From NCBI GenBank assembly GCA_964646625.1, contig CAZYHC010000007.1:62001-126000 (forward strand): 64,000 bases of DNA. Reading direction: 5' to 3'. Position numbers and translations under genes: made by a program. Below, in pieces: positions 24,551 to 33,424 of the stretch. The notes below the pieces were generated by a model, which made no database searches, was not told the DNA's origin, and saw only the letters and a list, made by a program, of their open reading frames with translations. Each line of letters begins with the position of its first letter. Within the stretch, counting starts at the first letter, position 1. The DNA is from DAOULT01 sp964646625 (GTDB taxonomy: Bacteria; Chloroflexota; Anaerolineae; CAZYHC01).

Positions 24551-25039
24551 ATGGTGGCGAAAACATTTCAAGTTAGACCGTTAAATAAAGGCGACCACGA
24601 TTGGGTGGCTCGTGTCCTTGCAGAACATTGGGGTTCCACGAAAGTTGTGACGCGCGGCAGAATCCATGATGCCGACGAGTTGCCTGGTTTCGTGGCGGTG
24701 CAGGAGAATAAACCGGTGGGGTTGGCGACGTATCGCATAGATGGCGACCAGTGCGAAATTGTCACGCTTCATAGCCCGGTAGAAGGGATAGGAATTGGCT
24801 CTGCTTTAATAAACGCGGTCAAAACTGTGGCCGTTTCCGCAAGGTGCAGGCGCCTCTGGCTCATAACCACCAACGATAACCTGGCGGCTTTACGCTTCTA
24901 TCAAAAAAGGGGGTTTCTGCTGGTGGCGGTGCACCGCAATGCGCTCGAACAGTCGCGCCGACTAAAGCCAGAAATCCCCCTGGTGGGCATAGACGGGATC
25001 CCACTTCGAGATGAAATAGAACTTGAAATGCTTTTGTGA
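24551..25039 (+). CDS. GNAT-family N-acetyltransferase 1
   Basis: A 162-residue GNAT protein: the acetyl-CoA loop is SPVEGIGIGSALINAV near 76-91 (a GxGxG/A-type motif), followed by CRRLWLITTNDNLAALRFYQKRGFLL, the standard motif B strand-helix. The substrate is unknown, and this class modifies small molecules or protein amines. Only 27 bases separate it from the peptidase stop, and it is followed after 12 bases by a second, unrelated GNAT gene, so a small operon is likely. No clear Shine-Dalgarno precedes the ATG. Confidence 0.8.
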   Translation: MVAKTFQVRPLNKGDHDWVARVLAEHWGSTKVVTRGRIHDADELPGFVAVQENKPVGLATYRIDGDQCEIVTLHSPVEGIGIGSALINAVKTVAVSARCRRLWLITTNDNLAALRFYQKRGFLLVAVHRNALEQSRRLKPEIPLVGIDGIPLRDEIELEMLL

Positions 25040-25051
25040 AGGAGAAAAACC

Positions 25052-25642
25052 ATGTCTTCCGAAGCGGCATCATTACCCCCTCTGGAGTTCCACCTGCTGA
25101 CGCCAGAGCGCTGGCAAGACCTCGAAGCGCTGTTTGGCGAGCGAGGCGCTTGCGGCGGCTGCTGGTGTATGTGGTGGAGAGTGAAGCGATCTCAATTCGA
25201 GAAGCAAAAAGGCGAGGAGAACAGGAGAGCCTTCAAGGAAATAGTGGATTCAGGTGAAATTCCGGGTCTTCTGGCCTATGCTGAGGGTCAGCCCATCGGC
25301 TGGTGTTCGGTGGCTCCCAGGGAAGACTTTCCAGTTTTGGACCGCTCTCGGACGCTGAAGAGGGTGGACGACCAGCCCGTTTGGTCTGTGGTCTGCTTTT
25401 TTGTGGCAAAGCCGTTCAGACGCAAAGGGGTTACAGCAGAGTTGTTGAGGGCCGCCGTGGAATACGCCAGGGAACGAGGGGCAAAAATTGTCGAAGGATA
25501 TCCCATCGAGCCGAAGAAGCCCGACATGCCTGCCCCTTTCGCCTGGACTGGTTTGGCGTCCACGTTCCGCAGGGCGGGATTTGTGGAAGTACTGCGGCGG
25601 TCAGAGACTCGACCAATTATGCGCTACTTTATCGAAGAGTAG
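25052..25642 (+). CDS. GNAT-family N-acetyltransferase 2
   Basis: GAAGGAG precedes the ATG. The 196-residue protein has the distinctive GACGGCWCMWWR cysteine/tryptophan stretch near 31-42, IGWCSVAPREDFP near 88-100, and a GNAT core VWSVVCFFVAKPFRRKGVTAELL near 110-132 with acetyl-CoA-binding RRKGV. KIVEGYPIEPKK and FRRAGFVEV complete the fold. This subgroup is common and uncharacterised; a toxin- or antibiotic-acetylating role cannot be excluded. It is probably translated together with the preceding GNAT gene. Confidence 0.8.
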   Translation: MSSEAASLPPLEFHLLTPERWQDLEALFGERGACGGCWCMWWRVKRSQFEKQKGEENRRAFKEIVDSGEIPGLLAYAEGQPIGWCSVAPREDFPVLDRSRTLKRVDDQPVWSVVCFFVAKPFRRKGVTAELLRAAVEYARERGAKIVEGYPIEPKKPDMPAPFAWTGLASTFRRAGFVEVLRRSETRPIMRYFIEE

Positions 25643-25681
25643 CAGGATATACGCAATTCTTTTTAAGGAGGATTTTTTGCT

Positions 25682-26071
25682 ATGGATTGGTTACTTGGTT
25701 ACTTTGATCTGAGCGGGGTGGCTGTGGGCTCCAACGCTCAGGCGATAAGGTTTTTGCCGGAGGGCGCTGTCGGTTACGGTCTTACCCCGGAGTGGCAGTT
25801 GTACATCTATCTGGCGCTGGTGGTTGGCATTATTGCCAACAACTATCTGAGGTCCTTGCAGAGGGGAGGCTGCTTTTTCTCCCCTCGTTCGTTAATCATC
25901 AGCGCCATCAGCGGGGCGGTTTTGCTGCCCGTGGTGTATCGTCAGGTGCAGTTGAACCACGCCGAGCCTACCATCGTGCAATTGGCCATGATCTTCACCA
26001 CCGGCCTGGGCTATGAGAGCCTGCTGGGCTCGGCGGTGGATTTCAGGTTCACGGGGCAAAAACGGCGTTGA
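25682..26071 (+). CDS. Small membrane protein of unknown function
   Basis: A strong AAGGAGG site precedes the ATG. The 129-residue product has three to four hydrophobic stretches (LYIYLALVVGIIANNYL near 39-55, SLIISAISGAVLLPVVY near 68-84, IVQLAMIFTTGLGYESLLGS near 98-117) and a basic end. I do not recognise the family. The stop overlaps the ATG of the following GT39 gene (TGATG), so the two are translationally coupled and this may be a partner or scaffold of the membrane glycosyltransferase cluster. Confidence 0.6.
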   Translation: MDWLLGYFDLSGVAVGSNAQAIRFLPEGAVGYGLTPEWQLYIYLALVVGIIANNYLRSLQRGGCFFSPRSLIISAISGAVLLPVVYRQVQLNHAEPTIVQLAMIFTTGLGYESLLGSAVDFRFTGQKRR

Positions 26072-28392
26072 TGGGCTCTCTTACGTATCTTCTTGGGAAG
26101 CGCCAGCATCTCTGGCTTATGGCCGTTCTGGTGGCGGCTAATGCCTTCATAGCGCTCACCGAGCTCTCGGTTTTACGCTATTTGAGCGCCGTTCTGCTGC
26201 TCTTCTTCCTGCCCGGCCTGGCTTTTATGGAACTGATGGAGCGCATGGAGCTGGTCGGGGAGGTCAGTTGGTTTGAGCGCCTGACGCTCAGTGGCGGCCT
26301 CAGTTACGTTCTTTCGTCGCTGGCTACGCTGATTGTGCACTATCTGCCTGGCCCCATAAGTATGGCCTCGATCCTGCTGGCCTGCGACCTGCTTATCCTT
26401 GTGCCCTTGCTCCTGAGTATGGGCCGTCCCCGCCTGGGAGGGGATAGCCGCCTGTCTTTTAATTTTAACTGGTCGCTGGTGGTCTTGCTGGTAATGGCGG
26501 CCTGGCCTCGCCTGGTCTTCCTGGGCTATTCCGAATTCCAGGGCGACGAGGCGGTGGTGATGTTCACGGCGGCCCAGGCCATCGTGGGCGAGGAGCACGC
26601 CCTGTTCACACACAGCAAAGGCCCCGCCGAAATACTTTTGCCGACCGGCTTATGGCTGCTGGCCGGGTGGATAGACGAGTTTGGGGCGCGGCTGCCCTTC
26701 GCTCTGGCCGGGCTTTTGGGCGTTGCGGCCCTTTACGGGCTGGGCGAACGGCTTTTCAACCGGTGGGTGGGCTTGCTGGCTGCTTTGCTTTTGGCCGTCA
26801 ACGGCTACTTCGTGGGCTTTGGGCGCATTGTGCAGTATCAAAGCCTGGTGCTGGCTATGAGCGCTCTGGCTTTGTGGTGCGCTTACCGTTTCCGTGCCGA
26901 CCGGGCCGGGGGGCACGCCTTGTTGAGCGGGCTGTTTCTGGGCTTCGGCCTGTTGGCCCACTATGACGCCGTGCTGACCCTGCCGGCGGCGTTTTACCTG
27001 CTGGCCGGGCGGTGGGCCGAGGGCAAAAAGTGGCTGGCCCTTTGTCTGTTTCTTATGGTGGTCGTGCCGCTGCTTTTTTACCCGCCTTTCGTGGCCGACC
27101 AGGAGTTTGCGTCCACCTACGGCTACCTGGGAGGCACCAGGCTAGGCCACAAACTGCCCGTCAACAACCTGCCTTCTTTTTTCGTGCTGAGCACGGTTTA
27201 CAATTCGACTTACTACCTGGTCTTTTTGATCCTGCTTTTGGGTTGGGCGGTGGTGGCCGCTTTTTTCAGGCTCGACGTGGGGCGGAAACTCTGCTTCATC
27301 TGGCTGGCCGTACCTGCCGTGTTTTACCTGTTTATTGTCGCCAAACCGCTGACCCACGTTTACACCCTTTTCCCGGCCTGGACGCTGCTGGCCGGGCTGG
27401 CCCTGGACCAGATTGATGGGCTGTTGAGGAGGATTAAATGGGCTATGGCCGGGCGGGCGGTTTTCGTCGTGCTCTACGTTATCTTTGCCTGGTACGTTTT
27501 TCTGGTTTTCGTCTGGCACGACCCGGAATACAAACGCACCTACCCGGCCCACAAAAACGCCTTCTACTGGACAGTCTACGACGAGTTGCCCCCGGCAGGC
27601 TATTTTGGTTTTCCTTACCGCGCCGGGTGGAAAGCGGTGGGCGAACTTTACCGCACCGGGGCGTTGCAGGACGATTATCTGAGCAACGAGGAGGAGATCA
27701 TCACCTTCTGGTACGCACGCGGCGCATTCCGCGCCTGCCCCGACCATGCCCCTGACTATTACCTGATAGCCGAAAACGTGCAGGATGAGCGGCCCATCGG
27801 CGATGGGCCGCAGGACTATGCCCTGGCTGGCACCGTGTCGGTCGAGGGCCGCCCCAGGCTGCGTATTTACCGACACCCCCAGGTCCGCGCCGAATTTGGC
27901 CTGCTCGCCGCAAAGGACTACGAGGCCGACTTCGACCGCCACACCACCCCCCAAAACGTGGCCGGAATAGCTATCGACCACCCTTTGAACATCACGCTGC
28001 AAGGGCCTTCCAGCCAGGTGCAGCTTCTGGGCTACGCCCTGGATACCAGCCGCGCCCAACCGGGCGGTAGCCTGCGGCTGACGCTTTACTGGCAGGTCGA
28101 AAAACGCCTGAGCATCAACTACTACGTCTTCAGCCACCTGGAATCAGACCGCGTCTGGGGCCAGAGCGACGGCGTGCCCGTCTGCCACAACTACCCCACC
28201 AACGCCTGGCGGCCCGACACGGTAATCGTTGATCGCCGCTGGTTGCCCATCTCCCCCGAAACGCCGCCGGGCCGCTGCCCGCTGCTGGTCGGTCTATACG
28301 AGCCGCAAAGCGGACAACGCCTCGACGTCCTCGACCAGGCCGGGAATCCACAGGGCAACAGCGTGCTGTTGCAAGAGGTGACGATTGAGTGA
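26071..28392 (+). CDS. GT39/ArnT-like membrane glycosyltransferase with one C-terminal beta domain (A)
   Basis: With the ATG at 26071 the product has 773 residues. About 12 hydrophobic segments fill residues 10-480. The first large extracytoplasmic loop carries YSEFQGDEAVVM near 152-163, the acidic DE motif expected in GT39/PMT-type lipid-phosphate-sugar transferases, and HSKGPAEILLP follows. The C-terminal 130 residues (from LLGYALDTSR near 650) form a beta-rich domain seen in one to three copies in the neighbouring proteins, with LTLYW, YVFSHLE, WGQSDG, PPGRCPLLVGLYE. It ends GNPQGNSVLLQEVTIE, almost the same tail as the gene at 30971. Such enzymes use polyprenyl-phosphate sugars on the outer face of the membrane; the acceptor is unknown. 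Confidence 0.8.
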   Translation: MGSLTYLLGKRQHLWLMAVLVAANAFIALTELSVLRYLSAVLLLFFLPGLAFMELMERMELVGEVSWFERLTLSGGLSYVLSSLATLIVHYLPGPISMASILLACDLLILVPLLLSMGRPRLGGDSRLSFNFNWSLVVLLVMAAWPRLVFLGYSEFQGDEAVVMFTAAQAIVGEEHALFTHSKGPAEILLPTGLWLLAGWIDEFGARLPFALAGLLGVAALYGLGERLFNRWVGLLAALLLAVNGYFVGFGRIVQYQSLVLAMSALALWCAYRFRADRAGGHALLSGLFLGFGLLAHYDAVLTLPAAFYLLAGRWAEGKKWLALCLFLMVVVPLLFYPPFVADQEFASTYGYLGGTRLGHKLPVNNLPSFFVLSTVYNSTYYLVFLILLLGWAVVAAFFRLDVGRKLCFIWLAVPAVFYLFIVAKPLTHVYTLFPAWTLLAGLALDQIDGLLRRIKWAMAGRAVFVVLYVIFAWYVFLVFVWHDPEYKRTYPAHKNAFYWTVYDELPPAGYFGFPYRAGWKAVGELYRTGALQDDYLSNEEEIITFWYARGAFRACPDHAPDYYLIAENVQDERPIGDGPQDYALAGTVSVEGRPRLRIYRHPQVRAEFGLLAAKDYEADFDRHTTPQNVAGIAIDHPLNITLQGPSSQVQLLGYALDTSRAQPGGSLRLTLYWQVEKRLSINYYVFSHLESDRVWGQSDGVPVCHNYPTNAWRPDTVIVDRRWLPISPETPPGRCPLLVGLYEPQSGQRLDVLDQAGNPQGNSVLLQEVTIE

Positions 28393-30955
28393 AAAGCCAT
28401 TCCTTCCAGCCCATGGCCTGGAAGTCAACTTCCAGGCTGATAGCCCAGGTGCGCTAAAGCGCACTCTAAAATATTTTCAAATAGCAGGCTTCAGCTTGCT
28501 TCGGCTTTTAGCCTGGGACTCTGAGTCCCAGGCTTCTTCTCGCTTCTTTGTGGCTGCCCTCTGGCTGCTGGTCGTCCTCTATGCCGCCACCTTCAGCGCC
28601 CTGTCCATCCACCGTCACGCCGTGTTCGAAACACACGGCTACGACCTGGGCAACGTCGATCAGACGGTCTACAACACCCTGCATGGCTGCCTCTTCTGCT
28701 TCACCAACATGGACGGCATCGAGATGGATGGCCTGGAGAGCCGCCTGGCGTTGCACTTTGAGCCTGTCCTGTTGCCCGTCTCTTTGACTTATCTACTCTA
28801 TTCCAGCCCGGTGACTCTGCTGGTGCTGCAAACGGTGGTATTGGCTCTGGGGGCCTGGCCCGCCTTTCTGCTGGCCAGGGAAAGGCTGAAGAGCGACTTT
28901 GCCGGGCTGGTCTTCGCCGCCGCCTATCTGCTTTTCCCCGCCCTGGAAGCGGCCAACCTGTTCGACTTCCACGCCGTGACCCTGGCTGCTCCCTGCCTGC
29001 TGGCTGCTTTCTATTTCTTGCAGAAGAGGGCTTACCGTCCTTTCGCCTTGTTCGCCGTCCTGACCATGAGTTGCAAGGAGGATATGTGTTTCCTGGTGGC
29101 GGCGCTGGGATTATATATTATCGTCGTGCAGCGGGAGCGGCGGGCCGGATTGTGGACCGTCCTGGGGGCGGGGCTGTGGTTCTGGCTGGCCGTTTTTGTC
29201 ATCACCCCCCCTTTCAGCCCGATGGGGGCTAACATCCACCTCAGGCGCTACGCCTACCTGGGCGATACCCCCTGGGAGATGCTGAAAACCATCGTCGGCC
29301 GGCCGGGGGTTATCGTCGATCAACTGTCGAGGGCTGGCGCCCTGAACTATCTGAAAGGCTTGCTTTTGCCCCTGGCCTTCCTGCCCCTGTTAAGCCCTCT
29401 GACCCTGGCCCTGGCCTTGCCCTCGCTGGCCGTCAACCTGCTCAGCGAAAACGCTTTCATGCACCGCCTGGAGGAGTTTCACTATGGGGCTCCCCTGGTG
29501 CCCTTCATCCTGGTCTCTGGCGTTTACGGCCTTGAAACCCTGAGCGGAACCTTGAGCCGCTGGTTGAAAATCGATTCTCGGAGGTTGATCTATCTCCTGT
29601 TGGCCCTCGTCCTGGTGGTCAGTTTGGGATATCATTACTGTCGGGGGTTCTCGCCGCTGGCCGCCCCTTTCCGCTGGCCGCCCCTCACCGCTCACCACCG
29701 CCTGGCCCAGAAGTTCATCGACATGATCCCGCCGGACGCCGTCCTGAGCGCCCAGATCAACCTCAACCCCCACGTCAGCCAGCGCCGACGGGTCTACCAG
29801 GTCGTCCACCGCGACGACATAGAATACGTGTTTCTGGATGTATCCACTCTGCCCAACAAGGACCACGTACACGGCTACCTCCAGGACTGGATCGAGACGG
29901 GAGAGGATTTCGGAGTGGTAGCCAGCGAAGACGGTTACATTTTGCTCCGTCGGGGCGCGCCGCATAAGCCTTTGTCCGACGACTTCTACAGCTTCGTCAC
30001 GGTGGATAACCCCGCTATCCAGTACCCCATGACGGTCGATTTCGGCTCCAACAGCGAACTTAACAGCGAACTTAACAACGAACGTTCGCTGTTGCGTTTC
30101 CTGGGCTTCGACGTTCTCTATAACCGTGAGGAGGAAGTGAGCTTTAACCTGTACTGGACGGCCTTGCGGGAGGTGGAGCGGGATTATCTGATCTCCCTCT
30201 ACCTGCTGGACGAGGCAGGGAACGTCACGGGCAGCACCGACCAGCCTCAGCCGGTGACGGTCTGGCACCCGACCAGTCATTGGCAGCCGGGGGAAACGGT
30301 GCGCGTGGTAGCCAACACCCTGTCCTGGTGGACCCGCGACCGGGCCCGTTACGGCATTGCCCTGGGCGTGGTGGATGGGCCCGATCCCTGGGAGATAGGC
30401 CGCCGCCTGAAGCCCCAGGTGCGGGAGACGGACCTGGCCCCCAGGCTGATGGCTGACGGCACAGTGCTGAGGCTGCTGGAATTTGGCAAACGGTGCGGGA
30501 TGCCCAGAGGCATCGAAGCCCGGCGGGTTTTCGCCAGGCCGAAGGTGCAGCGCGAGGTGGGGATCGACCTGGGCGGAGTGGTGCGCCTGGTGGGCTGCGA
30601 TCTAGCGGCCAGGGTCAAGGCCGGCGATACCCTGCGCCTGACCCTCTACTGGCAGGCCCTGGCTAAGATAGAAGAGGATTACACCGTCTTCACCCACCTG
30701 CTCGACGAGGAGGGGCGAGTTTTCGGAGGCAAGGACAACCCACCTGTCCGGGGCACTGCGCCCACCGGTCTGTGGCTAGAGGGCGAGTTTATCCAGGATG
30801 TATATGAGATCGCCGTCCAGCCCGATGCCCCGGCCGGGGAATATACCGTCGAGGTGGGCCTGTACGAAGCCAGGAGCGGCCAACGGCTGAGTGTGGACGG
30901 GAGAGACCGTGTTCTGCTTGGCCCGGTGCAGGTTGAAAGATTTGGGGAAAAGTGA
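28385..30955 (+). CDS. DUF2079 membrane protein with two C-terminal beta domains
   Basis: The frame opens at a TTG at 28385 that overlaps the upstream stop; the true start is uncertain because the first 50 residues are encoded by palindromic repeats (28416-28533). The conserved DUF2079 core starts near residue 50: RHAVFETHGYDLGNVDQTVYNTLHG, then LFDFHAVTLAAP near 195 and many hydrophobic segments to about 420. DUF2079 proteins resemble GT-C glycosyltransferases. Residues 430-560 are soluble. Two copies of the cluster's beta domain follow (from LRFLGFDVLYN near 570 and VRLVGCDLAAR near 733). A palindrome at 30062-30093 lies in frame just before the first copy. Membrane sugar transfer is inferred from fold and neighbours. 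Confidence 0.75.
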   Translation: MSEKPFLPAHGLEVNFQADSPGALKRTLKYFQIAGFSLLRLLAWDSESQASSRFFVAALWLLVVLYAATFSALSIHRHAVFETHGYDLGNVDQTVYNTLHGCLFCFTNMDGIEMDGLESRLALHFEPVLLPVSLTYLLYSSPVTLLVLQTVVLALGAWPAFLLARERLKSDFAGLVFAAAYLLFPALEAANLFDFHAVTLAAPCLLAAFYFLQKRAYRPFALFAVLTMSCKEDMCFLVAALGLYIIVVQRERRAGLWTVLGAGLWFWLAVFVITPPFSPMGANIHLRRYAYLGDTPWEMLKTIVGRPGVIVDQLSRAGALNYLKGLLLPLAFLPLLSPLTLALALPSLAVNLLSENAFMHRLEEFHYGAPLVPFILVSGVYGLETLSGTLSRWLKIDSRRLIYLLLALVLVVSLGYHYCRGFSPLAAPFRWPPLTAHHRLAQKFIDMIPPDAVLSAQINLNPHVSQRRRVYQVVHRDDIEYVFLDVSTLPNKDHVHGYLQDWIETGEDFGVVASEDGYILLRRGAPHKPLSDDFYSFVTVDNPAIQYPMTVDFGSNSELNSELNNERSLLRFLGFDVLYNREEEVSFNLYWTALREVERDYLISLYLLDEAGNVTGSTDQPQPVTVWHPTSHWQPGETVRVVANTLSWWTRDRARYGIALGVVDGPDPWEIGRRLKPQVRETDLAPRLMADGTVLRLLEFGKRCGMPRGIEARRVFARPKVQREVGIDLGGVVRLVGCDLAARVKAGDTLRLTLYWQALAKIEEDYTVFTHLLDEEGRVFGGKDNPPVRGTAPTGLWLEGEFIQDVYEIAVQPDAPAGEYTVEVGLYEARSGQRLSVDGRDRVLLGPVQVERFGEK
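28416..28533. repeat. Cluster of palindromes inside the DUF2079 gene N-terminus
   Basis: Three perfect palindromes occur in series: GCCTGGAAGT/ACTTCCAGGC (28416-28437), GTGCGCT/AGCGCAC (28449-28464) and GCCTGGGACT/AGTCCCAGGC (28511-28533). They are of the types seen in the intergenic gap at 8972-9021. Together they encode most of residues 12-50 of the DUF2079 protein, before its conserved part. Confidence 0.85.
30062..30093. repeat. In-frame palindrome AACAGCGAAC ... GTTCGCTGTT
   Basis: Ten-base perfect arms enclose 12 bases, with an extra upstream AACAGCGAACTT unit at 30050. The centre AACAACGAACGTTCG matches the intergenic repeat at 21975-21994. It encodes NSELNSELNNERSLL in the linker before the first beta domain of the DUF2079 protein. 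Confidence 0.8.
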
Positions 30956-30970
30956 TAAAATCACATTCCA

Positions 30971-33424
30971 ATGGCAGGAATGGGAATCGGGGGAAGTAAC
31001 GTGCGGTCGGAAGGCGATGGTCGGCGCTGGAGGCCGGGAGGGCGTTTCTGGCTCGTCCTGGCTCTGGTCGCGGCCAACGTGGTTCTGTTGGCCCTTGATT
31101 TTTGGCCCTTGCGTTACGCGGGCGCCCTCCTTTTGCTCTGCATCCTGCCCGGTTTCGCTCTTCTGGAGCTTATCCCCCTGGCCGCAGAGACCGACCTGAT
31201 AGAGAGGATTGTGCTTGGCTGTGGAGCCAGTTACGCCCTCTCGATGGTGAGCACTCTGCTTCTGCATTATCTGCCCGGCCGCATGACCGCCGTTTCGCTG
31301 CTCGTCGTCTGCGACGTGCTCACCCTTGCTCCTCTGGCCGCGAAATCCGTGCCCAAAATCCACGCCAGAGCCTTTTACCACAAAGAACACCAGAAGTATA
31401 GAGGTAAAGGCTTTGTGCCCTTCGTGCTCTTGGTGGTTATGATTGTAGCTTCGTTCTTTCGTTTCGCCTCCCTCGGTTATTCCGAGTTCCAGGGGGACGA
31501 GGCCCTGGTTATGTTGCGAGCCGCCCAGGTCGTCGAGGGCTGGGACGATGCCCTTTTCGCCCACGGCAAAGGCCCGGCCGAGATTCTGCTCCCTGCTGCC
31601 TTCTGGCTTCTCACGGGCAGGATCGACGAGGCAGGAGCCCGTTTTCCCTTCGCCCTGGCTGGTCTGCTGGCGGTAGGTACAATCTATCTCCTGGGGCGGC
31701 GAATGTTCAGCCCGCGTGTGGGGCTGCTGGCCGCGTTCCTGGCCGCCATCAACGGCTATTTTGTGGGCTTCGGCCGCATCGTGCAATATCAAAGCCTGGT
31801 TTTCCTGATGATGGGCCTGGCCCTTTTCTGTTATTATCGTTTCTACGCCGACGGGACCGGGCGTTATCAAGTTCTTGGGGCGTTGTTTGCGGCCTGTGGT
31901 CTTTTGGCCCACTACGACGCCGTGCTGGTGTTGCCCGCCATCCTTTACCTGGCCTGGAGAAGCTGGAAACAGTGGAAGGTGGAAAGCGTTGGCGTTGGGC
32001 TTCGGGGGTACGTCTTATCATTGGCCGTGTTTCTGGTTTTGAGCGGCCTTTTCTATCTCCCCTTCTGGCTCGATCCCCAGGCGGCCACCACTTACCGCTA
32101 TCTGGTAGGTCGGCGTCTGGGGGGCGGGATTTTACATAACAATCTGGGCTTTACTTTTTTGCAGAGCACCGTCTACAATTCGACTTACTACTTTGTTTTC
32201 ATCGTTCTGGCCCTGGTCTGGGCGGTGGTTAAGCGTCTGAGGGCTGGCCGGGCGTCCTTCTTTTCGGTGGAGTGGATGGCCTGCCTGATCTGGTTTGCTG
32301 TGCCTTTCGTGCTCTACACCTTCCTGGTGGCGCATCCGCTGACCCACGTTTACACCTTTTTCCCGGCCTGGATGCTCGTGGCCGGACTGGGACTGGATGA
32401 TGTCTGGCAGATTCGTAGTGACGACTTCAGTCGTCCATCCACGAGGACAGCGATTAAAATCGTTACTACGAGCGTGGCGGCCCTGTTGTACCTGGTCTTC
32501 GCCGGGTACATCTACCTGGCCTTTATCCAGTGCGAGCCGGAATACATCTGGACCTACCCGGCCCACAAGAGCCCCTTCTACTGGACGGCTTATCGCCGCC
32601 TGCCTCCCGCCGCGTTCTTTGGTTTCCCCTATCGAGCCGGGTGGAAGGCCGTCGGGCAGCTTTACGCCGACGGGGTCCTGCGGGGCGATTACGGCAGCAA
32701 CGAGGAGGGCGAGATCACGACCTGGTACGTGCGGGACGCCATACGTTCCTATTGCCCTGACGCTGAATACTACGTCATGGCCGGGCGGGTGCGAGACGAC
32801 CGGCTCGGAGTCTCCCTGCCCGAAGGCTACGTGCCGGCCGGCATGGTTGCGGTGGACGGCAGGCCCGAACTGCGCCTTTACCGCTGGCATGAGGCACAGC
32901 GGTATGGTGAAGCCTCCTCGATAACCTATGAGGCGCAGGAGGCGGAAGCCGCCTTTGATCGGGGCACGAGGCCGGAGGTCGTCGCTCGGCGGCCGGCCCC
33001 TGCTCATCCGCTGGCTGCCGACCTGGGCCATCGTATCCGCCTGCTGGGCTACGATCTGGAGCGCGAGGAGGTGCAGCCTGGCGAGAGCCTGGTGCTGACC
33101 CTTTACTGGGAAGCGCTGACCGCTGTGGGGGACGATTACAGCGTTTTCATCCACCTGGAAGACGAGCGCAACGACGAACGTATTTGGGGCCAGCGGGATG
33201 GGTTGCCCCTATGCGGCTTTTACCGGACGTCGGACTGGCGGCCCGGCTACCCCGTGAGCGAGCGTTACCGGGTGCCGGTCGGGGCCGATACCCCGCCTGG
33301 CCGCTATCCCCTGCTGGCCGGGCTTTACGACCCCGAAAGTGGCCCACGCCTGGAAGTTTTCGACCAGGCCGGAAACCCGCAGGGCAACAGCGTCTTTTTG
33401 CAAGAGGTGACAATCATTGAGTGA
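30971..33424 (+). CDS. GT39/ArnT-like membrane glycosyltransferase with one C-terminal beta domain (B)
   Basis: The 817-residue protein is a clear paralogue of the gene at 26071: YSEFQGDEALVM near 170-181, HGKGPAEILLP, GYFVGFGRIVQYQSLVF, HPLTHVYTFFPAW and YPAHKSPFYWTAYRRLPPA are nearly the same. It has about 12 hydrophobic segments and one beta domain from residue 688, ending GNPQGNSVFLQEVTIIE. Relative to its paralogue it carries two in-frame additions made of palindromic repeats, at 31376-31439 (near residues 136-157) and 32413-32471 (near 482-501). Both lie in loops between membrane segments. It is the third of the consecutive giant genes and begins 15 bases after the DUF2079 gene. The acceptor is unknown. 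Confidence 0.8.
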   Translation: MAGMGIGGSNVRSEGDGRRWRPGGRFWLVLALVAANVVLLALDFWPLRYAGALLLLCILPGFALLELIPLAAETDLIERIVLGCGASYALSMVSTLLLHYLPGRMTAVSLLVVCDVLTLAPLAAKSVPKIHARAFYHKEHQKYRGKGFVPFVLLVVMIVASFFRFASLGYSEFQGDEALVMLRAAQVVEGWDDALFAHGKGPAEILLPAAFWLLTGRIDEAGARFPFALAGLLAVGTIYLLGRRMFSPRVGLLAAFLAAINGYFVGFGRIVQYQSLVFLMMGLALFCYYRFYADGTGRYQVLGALFAACGLLAHYDAVLVLPAILYLAWRSWKQWKVESVGVGLRGYVLSLAVFLVLSGLFYLPFWLDPQAATTYRYLVGRRLGGGILHNNLGFTFLQSTVYNSTYYFVFIVLALVWAVVKRLRAGRASFFSVEWMACLIWFAVPFVLYTFLVAHPLTHVYTFFPAWMLVAGLGLDDVWQIRSDDFSRPSTRTAIKIVTTSVAALLYLVFAGYIYLAFIQCEPEYIWTYPAHKSPFYWTAYRRLPPAAFFGFPYRAGWKAVGQLYADGVLRGDYGSNEEGEITTWYVRDAIRSYCPDAEYYVMAGRVRDDRLGVSLPEGYVPAGMVAVDGRPELRLYRWHEAQRYGEASSITYEAQEAEAAFDRGTRPEVVARRPAPAHPLAADLGHRIRLLGYDLEREEVQPGESLVLTLYWEALTAVGDDYSVFIHLEDERNDERIWGQRDGLPLCGFYRTSDWRPGYPVSERYRVPVGADTPPGRYPLLAGLYDPESGPRLEVFDQAGNPQGNSVFLQEVTIIE
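31376..31439. repeat. In-frame inverted repeat ACCACAAAGAACACC / GTGCTCTTGGTGGTTA
   Basis: The left arm TACCACAAAGAACACCAGAA (31376-31395) pairs imperfectly with CTTTGTGCCCTTCGTGCTCT plus TGGTGGTTA (31411-31439). It belongs to the family of ACACCAAGACACGAAG-type repeats at 18281 and 53262. It encodes YHKEHQKYRGKGFVPFVLLV in a loop where the paralogue at 26071 has a different, shorter sequence. Confidence 0.7.
32413..32471. repeat. In-frame nested palindrome TCGTAGTGACGA ... TCGTTACTACGA
   Basis: Outer 12-base arms (32413-32424 and 32460-32471, one mismatch) enclose an inner palindrome ACGACTTCAGTCGT (32421-32434), which also occurs intergenically at 18177-18190. It encodes RSDDFSRPSTRTAIKIVTTS in the loop before a membrane segment of the GT39 protein. 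Confidence 0.85.

Noticed and set aside
30776..31912. A 378-codon minus-strand frame opposite the GT39 gene
   Set aside because: It is antisense to a conserved membrane enzyme and rich in Gln/His/Gly as typical shadow frames are.
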